64,000 nucleotides of DNA, from the NCBI GenBank assembly GCA_032164245.1, contig JAVMKO010000001.1, positions 252,783,644 through 252,847,643 of the forward strand, read 5' to 3'. The stretch's first letter is position 1. Every line of letters begins with the position of its first letter. The stretch comes from Sternotherus odoratus (taxonomy: Eukaryota > Chordata > Testudines > Kinosternidae). The notes under the pieces are model-generated. The model was not told the origin of the DNA and searched no databases. It worked only from the letters and a program-made list of their open reading frames with translations. A program made the position numbers and the translations under genes. Below, in pieces: positions 10,160 to 20,379 of this stretch.

Positions 10160-10682
10160 GGTAGTGACCGGAAGAAAATTGTGACGGGCAACCACTAGGA
10201 GGCATAGTTACGCTTCTGAGTCAACTCCAGGAGAGGGCATAATGGTGTTATCAGCTATGAGAATGGCCTTGTTTTTGTTATCTGTGTGTGTTTGTGAACA
10301 GAGTTCTCAGCTGTGTGAGTGTTTACCTCGTCTGTGTGAGAACGAATGTGTGGGAAACTAGATGGGGAAACTGAGGCAGGACAGCGTAATCAACAAGTGC
10401 TAAACAGCGTGTAGTCAACCAATTAGCTTGCTGCTTGCTATTAATGAGATGAATATGTATGAGATGTAAATGAGCGTGGGTATATCTGTGTTGACACACC
10501 TTCATGGGTTGGGCTTCTTCTCTGGACATCACTTGGGTGTGTCTGACATCCTGTATCGCGGCAGTGCTGACCAGGGCCCCCAGCACGATAATGCCACTCC
10601 CTCCAATAAACTCACCACTTTCCATCTAGCCACCTGTGTGAAGCCTCGTTTCTCCCGGCAACGAGATAAGCACCCCGCAACA
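10160..10682 (+). mobile_element. Solo LTR, family 1, inserted in the L2 LINE
   Basis: The LTR runs from GGTAGTGACCGGAAGA to CCCCGCAACA. Five-base flanks CGTCC (10155-10159) and CATCC (10683-10687) agree at 4 of 5 bases. An AATAAA lies in CCAATAAACTCACC near 10605. L2 coding similarity continues on both sides, proving insertion. Related copies lie at 14028, 37348 and 56515. No internal retroviral genes remain. Confidence 0.88.
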
Positions 10683-12545
10683 CATCCCAAGGACCTATTG
10701 CTTCACCAATCCTGCGTGTCTACAACCTGCATACTGAGAGTTCAGTACATTCACTCCTCAAGAAGTTCTCGACACCCTAAAGGATTTTCAACCAAAGATG
10801 TGTGAATCCGACAGAGGCCCTTCCTGGCGTGTGAAAGAGTCGTGAACTGGTGCTACTCCTGATTAAAATAGACGCCTCATTTTAGAGAAGGAATCTTCCC
10901 TTCTATGGTATATTGAAAACTGTGACCTATCACTTTCCATTCTCAGGGGTTTTCCTGGTTCTGCTTGCAGGCAGGGAGCTCTGTAGGGAAGCTAGTGATC
11001 AGAATCACTTCTGCAGACAGATAGCCTGGAGAAAGGTGGGGTGAGTCATACCTTGGTTTTATGGAGCCAGCTGCTTTGTCTTTCTCTGATTTTGGTGTGT
11101 TATTCTAAAATTTAGGAAATAACCTGCCAACAGGAATATTTTTATATATCTTCTCTGTGACTATGCCTTGAAACAAAACTTCAAATCCTTCATCCTTCAA
11201 ATACGCAATAGTCTGACCAACAATACACACCTAAGTACATTGGTTCTAGCCAACTACCGCCCAGTGTCCACCCTCCCATTCCAGAACAAGTGCACAGAGA
11301 AGCTAGCCAAAAGATAACTACAAGCTCATCTAAACTGAAGCTAATATACTGGAGCTGGCACAATCAGGCCACAACAGGGTAGTGAAATGCCTTTGGTGGC
11401 ACTGATGGATGATCTCCTGCCAAGGGATGGTAGGCAGACATCCATTCTCATGCACCTAAACCTCTCTGCAGCATTCAACACTGTTGACCATTAGATACTG
11501 CTGTCTTACTTGAGAGAAGTAGCAGGGGTTCAGGGTAATGTGTTAAAATGGTTTGAGTTGTTCTTGGAAGGGTGCACCCAATGAGTAGTGATGAGAAACT
11601 GCACCTCCACCAATAGATTCCTCACTTGTGGAGTCCCAGATGATCAAGTCTCTTCCCAGTCCTATTCATTATCTACATATAGCCAACTAGGTGAGCAGAT
11701 CAGACAATATGGACTGAAGTGCCAGCAACATGCAGATGACACACAACTCTGTCTATCCTTCCTCACATAGAGCCACAATACTACCATTGAGATAAGCCAG
11801 TGCTTGGATGAGATTAACTGATGGATGAAGAACGGCTGGCTGAAACTGAACCTGAGCAAGACAGGGTGATTCTGGTGGGCAGAGGAAAGTGTTTTGAGCT
11901 ATAATACAGTCCTCTGTTGGTTGAAGATACATATCCATAACTGGTCAATTCAGTCTGAGGTCTAGAGTACTCTTGGATTCCTCGCTGATGCTGAGCTCTT
12001 GCATAGCAACACCTGAGTAATGATTTCTACTATCTGCAGTTGGCTAGGAGACTCTCATCCATCCTTGGGGACAAAGACCTGGCTCAGTTATTCATGCTTT
12101 AGATACCTCTTGCTTGGCTGGACTACAGCAATGCGATATACCTGAGCATGAAGACTTCAGCACTTAGGAAACTGCAACTAGTACACAACACTGCAACATG
12201 TCTCCTCAGCAACACAGACTATCATGAGGTTACTATCACACCTGTCCTCCACTCTCTACAGTGGCTTACCATAGAATATTGAATCAAGGTCTTTGTCCAT
12301 ATCTTTAAGGCATTCCAAGGATTGGACCAAAGGATAGTTAAAAAATCTCCAAAATCTCTGGCATAAGGACTGTGGTTGATCAGTCTGCTTCTCCAACACA
12401 ACAGAGCTTTCTAAAATAAGGGTAAAACCTGTCTGTGGAGGAGACAGAACTTTTTCTGGGCCAGCCCAAGACTGTGGAATGAACTTCATGAACTAAGGAG
12501 CATCACAACTCTCACCATCTTCCTCTGCAAGTGCAAGGCACACTA

Positions 12546-12883
12546 TGTTGACTTTGCTTTCTCTAATATACATAGCAACTTGTATATTAATATAAACATA
12601 GACACACACACCCCTAAAATACTCCCAAACAAGGAACTCTATTGCACACGCACCTTCTGCTGGGGAGAAGCTCAAAGAACAAACATTTTACAGATGTATA
12701 GTCACATTGTTGCATGGCATAAAACCTCTGTATTATAGAATAGGAACATTTTCTACAAGCCACAACATGAGTTCAAAATCTTTGCTTCTCTGCTCCCATC
12801 CCAAGTAGAGCTCATTTGCTGCTAAAAGGAATATTGTATATCACATAAGCTTTGGCGTGAATACTAATATTTTCCTATCCCAG
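12546..12883. other. Unassigned AT-rich stretch
   Basis: Short AC-rich tract near 12595-12610 and no recognised repeat. It ends in a pyrimidine-rich TTTTCCTATCCCAG that could act as a splice acceptor. Confidence 0.35.
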
Positions 12884-12980
12884 GTGGCTTGACCCATTTG
12901 AAGTCTGGCAAGCATCCACCCCAAAAGAAATTGAAATTCTGCTGTATGCCAACCCAATTCAGTTCACAGGAACAAGCTGA
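12884..12980 (+). other. Exon-like block, possible terminal coding exon of an unidentified gene
   Basis: Directly after TTTTCCTATCCCAG the frame from 12885 is open for 31 codons and ends at TGA (12978-12980). It begins WLDPFEVWQASTPKEIEI and ends NPIQFTGTS. The composition is protein-like, with no low complexity, and I recognise no repeat family here. If real, intron phase would be 2 at the acceptor. I do not recognise the protein, see no other exon of such a gene nearby, and find no clear poly(A) signal soon after. It may be chance or a processed remnant. Confidence 0.3.
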
Positions 12981-14022
12981 TATGACATGATGCGACTCAA
13001 CACAATACATAGAAGTTTGCCAAATGAAGGAAGCACTTCTTATCGACTGCTAGCAATTCAGACAGAGTCTGCAGCTTGGAGTTTTTATTTTATCTTAGGT
13101 TCAGAGGATTAACTTGTGTACTTTTCTATGAGAAAAGTTTCCTTCTCCCTCCCCCAACCCATTCTGCTCACTAGTACTTAATTTAAAAAATACACAGGCA
13201 GAAAAGTATCCTATTTAATAATATCATGTGCATAATTGCACAGTCAAAGCAATTACATTCTTTGAAAACACAGTAATGGTAAAAAGAAATCTGTCACTAA
13301 TTTTTCCAATAGCTATTCTAACAACCAGGTACTGTGTGTTGTGTATGACTATCCTTTTGGCTGCAGGCAGCCTCTCTAGTCTATCAACTCTTAGCTATGT
13401 TCTTCCTAAAGGAAGGTAATTAATATGTCTAAAAAAACCCACCAAGATTAGGAGATTTTCTATGTATATTAGGAGCCTTTCAAATATTTGTGTCTATATA
13501 CATATCCTTACCCATCCATGTTCCTACTCACACTACACCAGACCTAATTATTAAGTGTCCTCACTTGCCCCGGTTGGTGTGTACACAAACATTGGTGCAT
13601 GCTCCTTTCAGTACTAATCCCTGTGCACACAACTAAAAGAACTAAGAATCTATCAACCACTAATGCATATGTTAGTGCTCAAAAATGAGTGCCCAGCTGT
13701 TTGTGTGTGCAAAGTTGCATAGGCACAGATGGAGCTATTAAGTTCCTTCATTGAAAATTCAGTTCACTGTGTACAGCTAGAAAAAATACTCCAACAGTTT
13801 ACCATGGATGTCTGAGGCAGCATTGTCCGTCCAAAACATAGCAATTAAATCATAATCTCTTATATTTAAGGAAAAAATCACTGACATATAGCACACTAAT
13901 CTCTAGGATTCACTCTATAGCTCTCCTATAATCAAGCATAATGATTTGCTATGTCAAAAGGGAAAGACTATGTAACAAGAGAAAGTGACTGGCAGTAGAC
14001 TCTCTCAGATGATGCAGTATTA
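12981..14022. other. Unassigned AT-rich stretch
   Basis: No gene or clear repeat seen between the exon-like block and the solo LTR at 14028. Confidence 0.4.
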
Positions 14023-14027
14023 CTGGG

Positions 14028-14535
14028 TGTTGCAGGGGGGCTTATCTCGTTGCCGGGAGAAACGAGGCCTCACACAGGTGGCTAGTTGGAAAGTGGTGAG
14101 TTTATTGGAGGGGGCGGCATTTCGTGCTGGGGGGCTTATCTGCCAGCATGGCCGCAATACAAGATGACTGACACACACGGGCGATGTAGAAGCCCAAGGA
14201 GGAAGCCCAACCCAAAGAGGTGTGTCAGCACAGATATACCCATGCTCATTTGCATCTCATACATACTCATGTCATTAATAGCAAGCAACAAACTGATTGG
14301 TCAGCACTTGTTGGTTACGCAATCCTGCCTTAGTTTCCCCATTTGGTTTCCCACGCATTCATTCTCACACAGATGGGGTAAACACTCATGCAGCTGGGAA
14401 CTGGTTCCCAAACACACAGATAACAGGAAGGTCATTCTCAGATAATACCACCATTATGCACTCTCCTGGAGTTGACTTACAAGCGTAACTGCGCCTTCTA
14501 GTGGTTGCCCGTCACAATATCTTCCGGTCCTAACA
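14028..14535 (-). mobile_element. Solo LTR, family 1, minus strand
   Basis: On the minus strand it runs TGTTAGGACCGGAAGA to CCCTGCAACA. CTGGG at 14023-14027 and 14536-14540 is a perfect 5-bp target duplication. Minus-strand AATAAA lies in the GAGTTTATTGG context near 14099. It is inverted relative to the copy at 10160. Confidence 0.92.
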
Positions 14536-14893
14536 CTGGGTATTATTGCTACTTTATGATTTACATGTATTTGAATTCTGTTACCCAACTTGTTTTACAG
14601 TTGGGTCTAAAGCTGGTTTAAATTTTTCCAGTGGAATGTTTTTCCATGAGAAAATGCTGTTTTGTCAAAACCAAAACTTTCTAGGGGAAGAGCTAATGTT
14701 TGACAAAAATTTGTTTAGAAACCCCCCCCAAAAAAAAAACATTTCAGTGATGTTGAAATATTCTGTTTTGATATTTCCAGCGTGGAATATTTTGGTTTTT
14801 CATTTTGAAATGACGATTTGTTTTGAAATTTACTTTAATAGTATTAAAAAAAAGTCAAACATTTTGACTAATCCAAAACTGAAATTAATATAT

Positions 14894-15532
14894 TGTGGCA
14901 AATTACTCCCACGATATTGATAGGTCCTGCGCTTTCTCTTCTTGTGGGGGAATTCAGGGAGCCTTTTTCTTGCCTCTGAACAGGGTATTAACTGTCCCAC
15001 AAGTATCCTAGAGGGGAGAAGGGGAGAGGGAGGGACCCGGGCCCGCCCTCTACTCCGGGTCCCAGCCCAGGGGCCCTGAGGATAGCGGTAAACCACTGGG
15101 ATTAGCTACTCCTTCCCCTGGACTACTTCCCTCTCCTACTCTTCAGCTTGTGGGGGGCTTCCTGCCCTCTCTCTACACAAGCCAGGTGTTCCTTTAGTTA
15201 AGGTCTGGGTCTTTCTTATCTCACCACAGCACTTCTTCAAACTCTCTCTGCTCCAACTCCTCCAAACTGCTCTCTGCTCCAACTTCTCCAAACTGCCCTC
15301 TGCTCCAACTTCTCCAAACTTCTCTCTGCTCCAACGCCTCCAAACTCCTTCCAAACACCCACACCTGTCTGCCTGAGGCAGGGGGTTTTATTAAGGCCTT
15401 AATTGGCAGCAGGTGCTCCTAATTAACCTGCTGCCTGCTTCCCTAGTCTACAGGGAGCCACGCCCTAATGAACCTGGAGCTGATATATCTCCCCTCAAAC
15501 ACTCTGCCACAGCTCCCTGGCCTTCCTCTATC

Positions 15533-15535
<3 letters not shown>
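14894..15535 (-). mobile_element. Solo LTR, family 2, minus strand
   Basis: On the minus strand it starts TGTGATAGAGGAAGG and ends TAATTTGCCACA. The left flank ATATAT and the AT-repeat on the right are consistent with an AT-rich duplication. Minus-strand AATAAA occurs in GGGGGTTTTATTAAGG near 15388. It contains a 26-bp minisatellite. Confidence 0.72.
15242..15350 (-). repeat. 26-bp minisatellite inside solo LTR
   Basis: About four units containing CTCTGCTCCAACTTCTCC and CAAACT follow one another at a 26-bp period, with a few substitutions. Confidence 0.85.

Positions 15536-15566
<31 letters not shown>
15536..15566. repeat. (AT)n microsatellite
   Basis: About 15 AT dinucleotides directly abut the LTR end. 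Probably grown from the AT-rich target duplication. Confidence 0.9.
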
Positions 15567-15568
<2 letters not shown>

Positions 15569-16124
15569 ATGGGAAGTTTTAAAATTCCACAGTTCATCCC
15601 AAATCAGAGCATAATCCAACTGTAACATCACGGATTTGCTTGCAAAATGGGAATTCCAGTTCCTGCACAGCTCTCGTTGGCACTGTCTCTGAAATAATGT
15701 CTGTGGAGATGAGATGAAAATAATACTAACTTAATTTCACCATTTCAGTCCCTTCTGCTGGATAATGCTCTCCATCTCAGATGCTGACATTGTAGAATTC
15801 ACTCTTTACAATTTTGCCATTGGAGGCAAATCATGATTCTGACCCTGTAGAACAACTTCCTTTACAACACAGAATCTCAAGGAATTATTTTAATGTCCTT
15901 TGTCTTCCAGAAGGTATTCCTAGATTTTTTCAGCAGATGGGTGTTGAGATCAGCAGATAAACAATGTGTATGTTCACCACCGCATGTATAAGTCAGATAC
16001 CAGGGTGCTCAAATGAGAGGTTTCACACCCAGTTACTCATCTTCTGCACCAGAGAGAGGTAGGCTGAACATGCAAAGGTAGGAGTACACATGCTGGGGCT
16101 TGAACAACAAACTCTGGGTACATA
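15567..16124. other. Unassigned stretch
   Basis: No gene or recognised repeat seen. Confidence 0.4.
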
Positions 16125-16630
16125 GTTTTTCATCTTGGAAAAGAGGAGATTAAGGGGGGATATGATAGAGGTATATAAAATAATGAGTGGTGTGGAAAAG
16201 TAAAAAGGGAAACGTTATTTACTTGTTCCCATAATATAAGAACTAGGGGCCACCAAATGAAATTAGTGGGCAGCAGGTTTAAAACAAATAAAAGGAAGCT
16301 CTTCACACAGCGCACAGTCAACCTGTGGAACTCCTTGCCTGAGGAGTTGTGAAGGCTAGGACTATAACAGGGTTTAAAAGAGAACTGGATAAATTCATGG
16401 AGGCTAAGTCCATTAATGGCTATTAGCCAGGATGGGTAAGGAATGGTGTCCCTAGCCTCTGTTTGTCAGAGGATGTTGATGAATGGCAGGAGAGAGATCA
16501 CTTGATCATTACCTGTTAGGTTCACTCACTCCAGGGCACCTGGCATTGACCACTGTCGGTAGACAGGATACTGGGCTGAATGGACCTTTGGTCTGATCCA
16601 GTTCGGACATTATGTTCTTATATTATTATA
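16125..16630 (+). mobile_element. CR1 LINE 3' fragment
   Basis: The plus strand has the CR1 C-terminal words for FTQRTVNLWNSLP (CGCACAGTCAACCTGTGGAAC) and ends with a CR1-type 3' tail (GATACTGGGCTGAATGGACC, TTATGTTCTTAT). The matching segment of the CR1 at 26111-27765 shows the same order. Confidence 0.8.
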
Positions 16631-17492
16631 AGGGATACTCTGCATACTGCCATTTGTTCACTTATGATTCTTTAAATATTTTCAGGTATTAGAATGCTTC
16701 ACAAATGCTTCACAAAGCCAAAATAAATTCAGCAAAATTTGGCTTTATGTTGGTGAATATTATCCTAACAACTTTAACCTAAACCTCATTCTTGTTCAGT
16801 GGCCGTTCTTTAAATTATTTCATATTAAACCATAAACAATACTTGTTTTCTTTTATTTTGCACAGTGAGATTGCCCTTTTAAAAAGTGCTGCCAAAGATT
16901 AAAGCACAACGTTTGATTTCCTTTTCCAAGGGGTTGGAATTAATGTTTCATCTAAAATGCTTTCCATTCATTGTCTAATTAGATATATTTAATGCTATAA
17001 CATTTACAAATGGATTAATTTCCATAAAGTTAGTATTGACACTGACTTATGAAGCCCGCATGGAGTAAATAATAAATATAGCTTCAAAGAAGCTTTCACA
17101 GTCTAGGTGTTAAAAAATAAGCCAGGGACCACACACTTAACTAATCAGGTTCGCTGTTAAAAGTACAGAAAATACAGAGTTACTGCAGGTAATATTTTAC
17201 CAGAAAGAAAAACCCTGTGGACATTCCAGTTTTGATGATTGTTAAAACAGGCTTTATTGAGCACTTGATTTTCCTTTGTTCCGGTCTCTGTACAATAGAG
17301 ATGCCTGATGCTGATGACTCACTAACATTTTGCTTTTCAGTTCAAAAGTTCACTGCTTCACAGTTGAGCAGCTTGCCTGACTGTGACATAGCAAAAAAAA
17401 TGTTATTTATATAGACATGGTACCACCTACGAGACTGTATTAATTGAGTTGTCACTTTTTAAAAAATATTTTTTCCAACATATAGTGGAACC
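16631..17492. other. AT-rich unassigned stretch
   Basis: No gene. The stretch 16850-17110 lacks repeats I recognise and has no simple-sequence bias. It is a candidate conserved non-coding element, but that needs alignment. Confidence 0.35.
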
Positions 17493-17500
17493 CTTTAGAG

Positions 17501-17980
17501 CAGCCATTCTCAACTGTTTTTTTGGCCACGGCCACCTTAGGAGCTCTTCTCAGGTTCCAGGGGCCCCCTGTCAAACAGGACTACAACATGAACAGATAGA
17601 CAGACTGACTCTGAAGTGACTGATGCCTGACTCTGAAGTGAGTCTGTGCAAGAGACCCCGCATGGCTGCTACGGGGTATGAAATATATCACAAAAGCCTC
17701 AACTTTTGTGGATTTTAGCTCTTAAATCAAGGTGTGGGAGGAGCTTAAGCAATGAATTTACTGGGCGCGCCGAATTCAAACGGTGTGTTGGAAAGATATT
17801 ATAAATAGGAGGGAAACTATTGACTCCAATTAAGGTTGCTGCTTGGGCACTTCGTCGGTTCAGTTACCAGGGCCCCCATAAACCCTTGGGGCTCCCCTTC
17901 TCACAGTTTTCAGTCTGTGACCCCCTTCAAATGTGCCAGGGTCCCCTTGGGGGCCACATGGCCCCCGTTGAGAATGGCTG
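17501..17980. mobile_element. hAT non-autonomous element (480 bp)
   Basis: Ends read CAGCCATTCTCAAC on both sides in inverted orientation. CTTTAGAG (17493-17500) and CTTTAGGG (17981-17988) are an 8-bp target duplication with one mismatch. Termini resemble Charlie-like hAT ends. A near-tandem CTGACTCTGAAGTGA occurs twice near 17606-17640. Confidence 0.9.
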
Positions 17981-17988
17981 CTTTAGGG

Positions 17989-19253
17989 TATGATGAGTAT
18001 ATTTTCCATGCATCATGTCTAATTCATAGTAAGAAAACTTTGTTTCAGTTTCATAGGTTATAGCAGTTTGCACAAAAGGTTGTAAGAAGACTATTACAGT
18101 ATGTGCCTGATCCAGCACCCACTGAAGTGAAAAATAGACTTTCCACTGACTTAGTGATTGTAGGATCAGACCCTATGGCTCAGTTTCTCTCCTGTTGCTC
18201 AGATCAGCAACGGAGAAGGGACAGCAAATAAACTGCTTAGGACACCCTAATCCTTAAGGTATCTTTGTCAGTACTGACGTTAGAGCAGACTCTTGGGTGG
18301 TGAAGCTTACAGCAACTGGCTATTATCTCTGACAGACCATACACCAGTTGAGAATTGGCAGAGCATGCATGCAAGGTGGCCTGATCAGTGCAAACATGAG
18401 GGGTTTTGTTTAATAGTCAGTGGCATGGTATGGCTCGGCTCCCCAATCTTTAAATCACTGCTCTGTAAACATTCCCTCTCAAGGGTGGGTTGAAAACTGA
18501 GCTCATCTGAATATAGTTTCTTTTCAAGGCTTAATAAGCTCTCTCTGAACAGCACTGAGTTACCACAATGATTAAAGAGCATGTGGCCAACTAACTAAAA
18601 GGCTTAGTTTCCATATGCCCCTCTGCATGCTCATAACATTTTCCAAAGGATGGAATCGAGTGGCTCTGAAGATGTGAGCAGTCAAGTGGGTGAGCAGAGC
18701 AGGGTGGTGGTTAAGGGCATGGTCCCTTTTTCCAAAGCCCTAACAAGGATCCTGTGCATCCAGGCAGGTGCTGCTGCCCTAATGGTGGCACAGACATCGC
18801 TAAATCTGTGGGTGCAAGATGCGTGACCTCTGCCTCCCCCACTCACGGCAATCTAGAGAGTACACCAGGCAGCACACATATGACTTCAGCCGAGCCCTCC
18901 ATTTCCTGCCTTGCCCTTATTCCCAGGTTTGCTGTGGCATATTTAGGCTTTTCCAAGTCAAACAGGATGACTAAACTAATGTTATAAAACCAGTCAAGAA
19001 ATCCACAGGCTGGTAAATGTGCATGTGTGTAAGTAAAATGACTCTCAAAGTAGACATAGATCCTAAAGATCTCACTGAAAACATAATGTAAGAGCTTTAC
19101 AAAATGAGGAAAAAATACTTCACAGGATGACAGGGGCTGGGGGCATAATATTATACTAACCTGGATGCTGCATTCAAATTAGATAGTTAGATAAAGTGAT
19201 AAAATATGCACCATTAGAGCACCCTTTGAGAGATGTTCAAACACTCTCAGGTT
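17989..19253. other. Unassigned stretch with one small palindrome
   Basis: A palindrome-like repeat occupies 18105-18174 (CCTGATCCAGCACCCACTG to TAGGATCAGACC). The rest shows no gene. Confidence 0.4.
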
Positions 19254-19261
19254 CTGTAGAC

Positions 19262-19569
19262 CAGGAGTTGGCAACCTTTCAGAAGTTGTGTGCCAAGTCT
19301 TCATTTATTCACTCTCATTTAAGGTTTCACATGCCAGTCATACATTTTAACATTTTTAGGTCTCTTTCTAGAAGTCTATAATATAGAACTGAACTATTGT
19401 TGTATGTAAAGTAAATAAGGTTTTTAAAATGTTTAAGAAGCTTCATTTAAAATTAAATTAAAATGCAGAGCCCCCCGGACCGGTGGCCAGGACCTGAGCA
19501 GTGTAAATGCCACTGAAAATCAGCTCGTGTGCTGCCTTCGGCATGCGTGGCAGAGGTTGCCTGCCCCTG
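19262..19569. mobile_element. hAT non-autonomous element (308 bp)
   Basis: Left end CAGGAGTTGGCAACCTTTC and right end, reverse-complemented, CAGGGGCAGGCAACCTCTGC. CTGTAGAC is duplicated perfectly at 19254-19261 and 19570-19577. Confidence 0.92.
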
Positions 19570-19577
19570 CTGTAGAC

Positions 19578-19912
19578 CATTCTCATGTCCCCCTTAGCCA
19601 TCATCTATTTATCTATCAGAGTTTTATACTACCACCCATCACCATAGTGTCTGAGCACCTCCCATGTAAAATCAATAGCAAAGTCCCTGGTGGACTTTAT
19701 GGAGTCTCTGGCATTTCTCCCTTTATAGGATCAGAACTCTGCTTGGGGTCATTTTGGGGGGAAATGGTTTGGGAATAACAGGGCTGTTTGAATTGTGAGC
19801 ATCACCTAGAATGGAAAGTCTTTCTCAAGAGGAAGGTTTTTCAATGTTTCCTGAAGATGGAAAGACTCTGGATTTCCCTGATCTCCTCTGGAAGATTCCC
19901 CATAGTCAGATC
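19578..19912. other. Unassigned stretch between two hAT elements
   Basis: No gene or recognised repeat seen. Confidence 0.4.
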
Positions 19913-19920
19913 CCCTAGAC

Positions 19921-20371
19921 CAGGGGTCTCCAAACGTTTTGAGACGAGGACCATATTAGATTTTTGAAGGGGCTTTGCGGGCCACTGCTGTGACCCCCCC
20001 CCCCCTTTGCTCCTCCAGCCGCTGCTGTGCCCCACTCCCCCTCGCCTTTAATCCTCCAGCCGCACCGTGGGAGAACTCACTCCTCCATACATGGGGCTGC
20101 TGGCAGAAGCTCATGTGGGGAGGATGCTGTGGCTTCTCCACATATCTGCCCAGCTGGGGGTAGGGTGACCAGATGCCCCGATTTTGTAGGGACAGTCCTA
20201 CAGTCCTGATTTTGGGGGCTTTTTCTTATATAGGCTCCTATTACACCCCACCCCCATCCCCCGACTGTCGCGATTTTTTACACTTGCTCTCTGGTCACCC
20301 TCGCTGGGGGGCTGGAGAGATCAACGCCACAGGCCGGATGCGGCCCCTGGGCCGTAGTTTGGAGACCCTTG
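19921..20371. mobile_element. hAT non-autonomous element hosting a nested hAT
   Basis: Ends read CAGGGGTCTCCAAACG and, reverse-complemented, CAAGGGTCTCCAAACTACG. CCCTAGAC is duplicated perfectly at 19913-19920 and 20372-20379. The interior includes GC-rich sequence and a second element at 20161-20302. Confidence 0.93.
20161..20302 (+). mobile_element. Short hAT MITE nested in the larger hAT (142 bp)
   Basis: Starts TAGGGTGACCAGATG and ends CTCTGGTCACCCTC. GCTGGGGG is a perfect 8-bp duplication at 20153-20160 and 20303-20310. Same family as 9179-9301. It must be younger than its host element. Confidence 0.93.
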
Positions 20372-20379
20372 CCCTAGAC

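Larger units (their letters stand above)
9310..12545 (+). mobile_element. L2-type LINE, degenerate, split by a solo LTR
   Basis: Plus-strand fragments follow L2 order. Endonuclease lies at 9400-9750 (LIYRPSQTKG, VLLGEFN, SGPAHAAGHIVDPVFGL). A linker follows to 10155 and resumes after the LTR with FTPQEVLDTLKDFQPKMC. Reverse transcriptase starts at about 11250 (ANYRPVSTLP), then LNLSAAFNTVDH at 11459, HADDTQLCLSF near 11730, WMKNGWLKLNLSKT at 11823, and the L2 C-terminus (LDYSNAIYL, KLQLVHNTATCLL, VLHSLQWL). Many stops and frameshifts make it inactive. The precise 5' start is uncertain. Confidence 0.85.

Noticed and set aside
10181..10682. Non-LTR or SINE identity for the TGTGACGGG repeat
   Set aside because: Extending the left edge 20 bp gives consistent 5-bp duplications and TG...CA ends in several copies, with an internal AATAAA, which fits an LTR.
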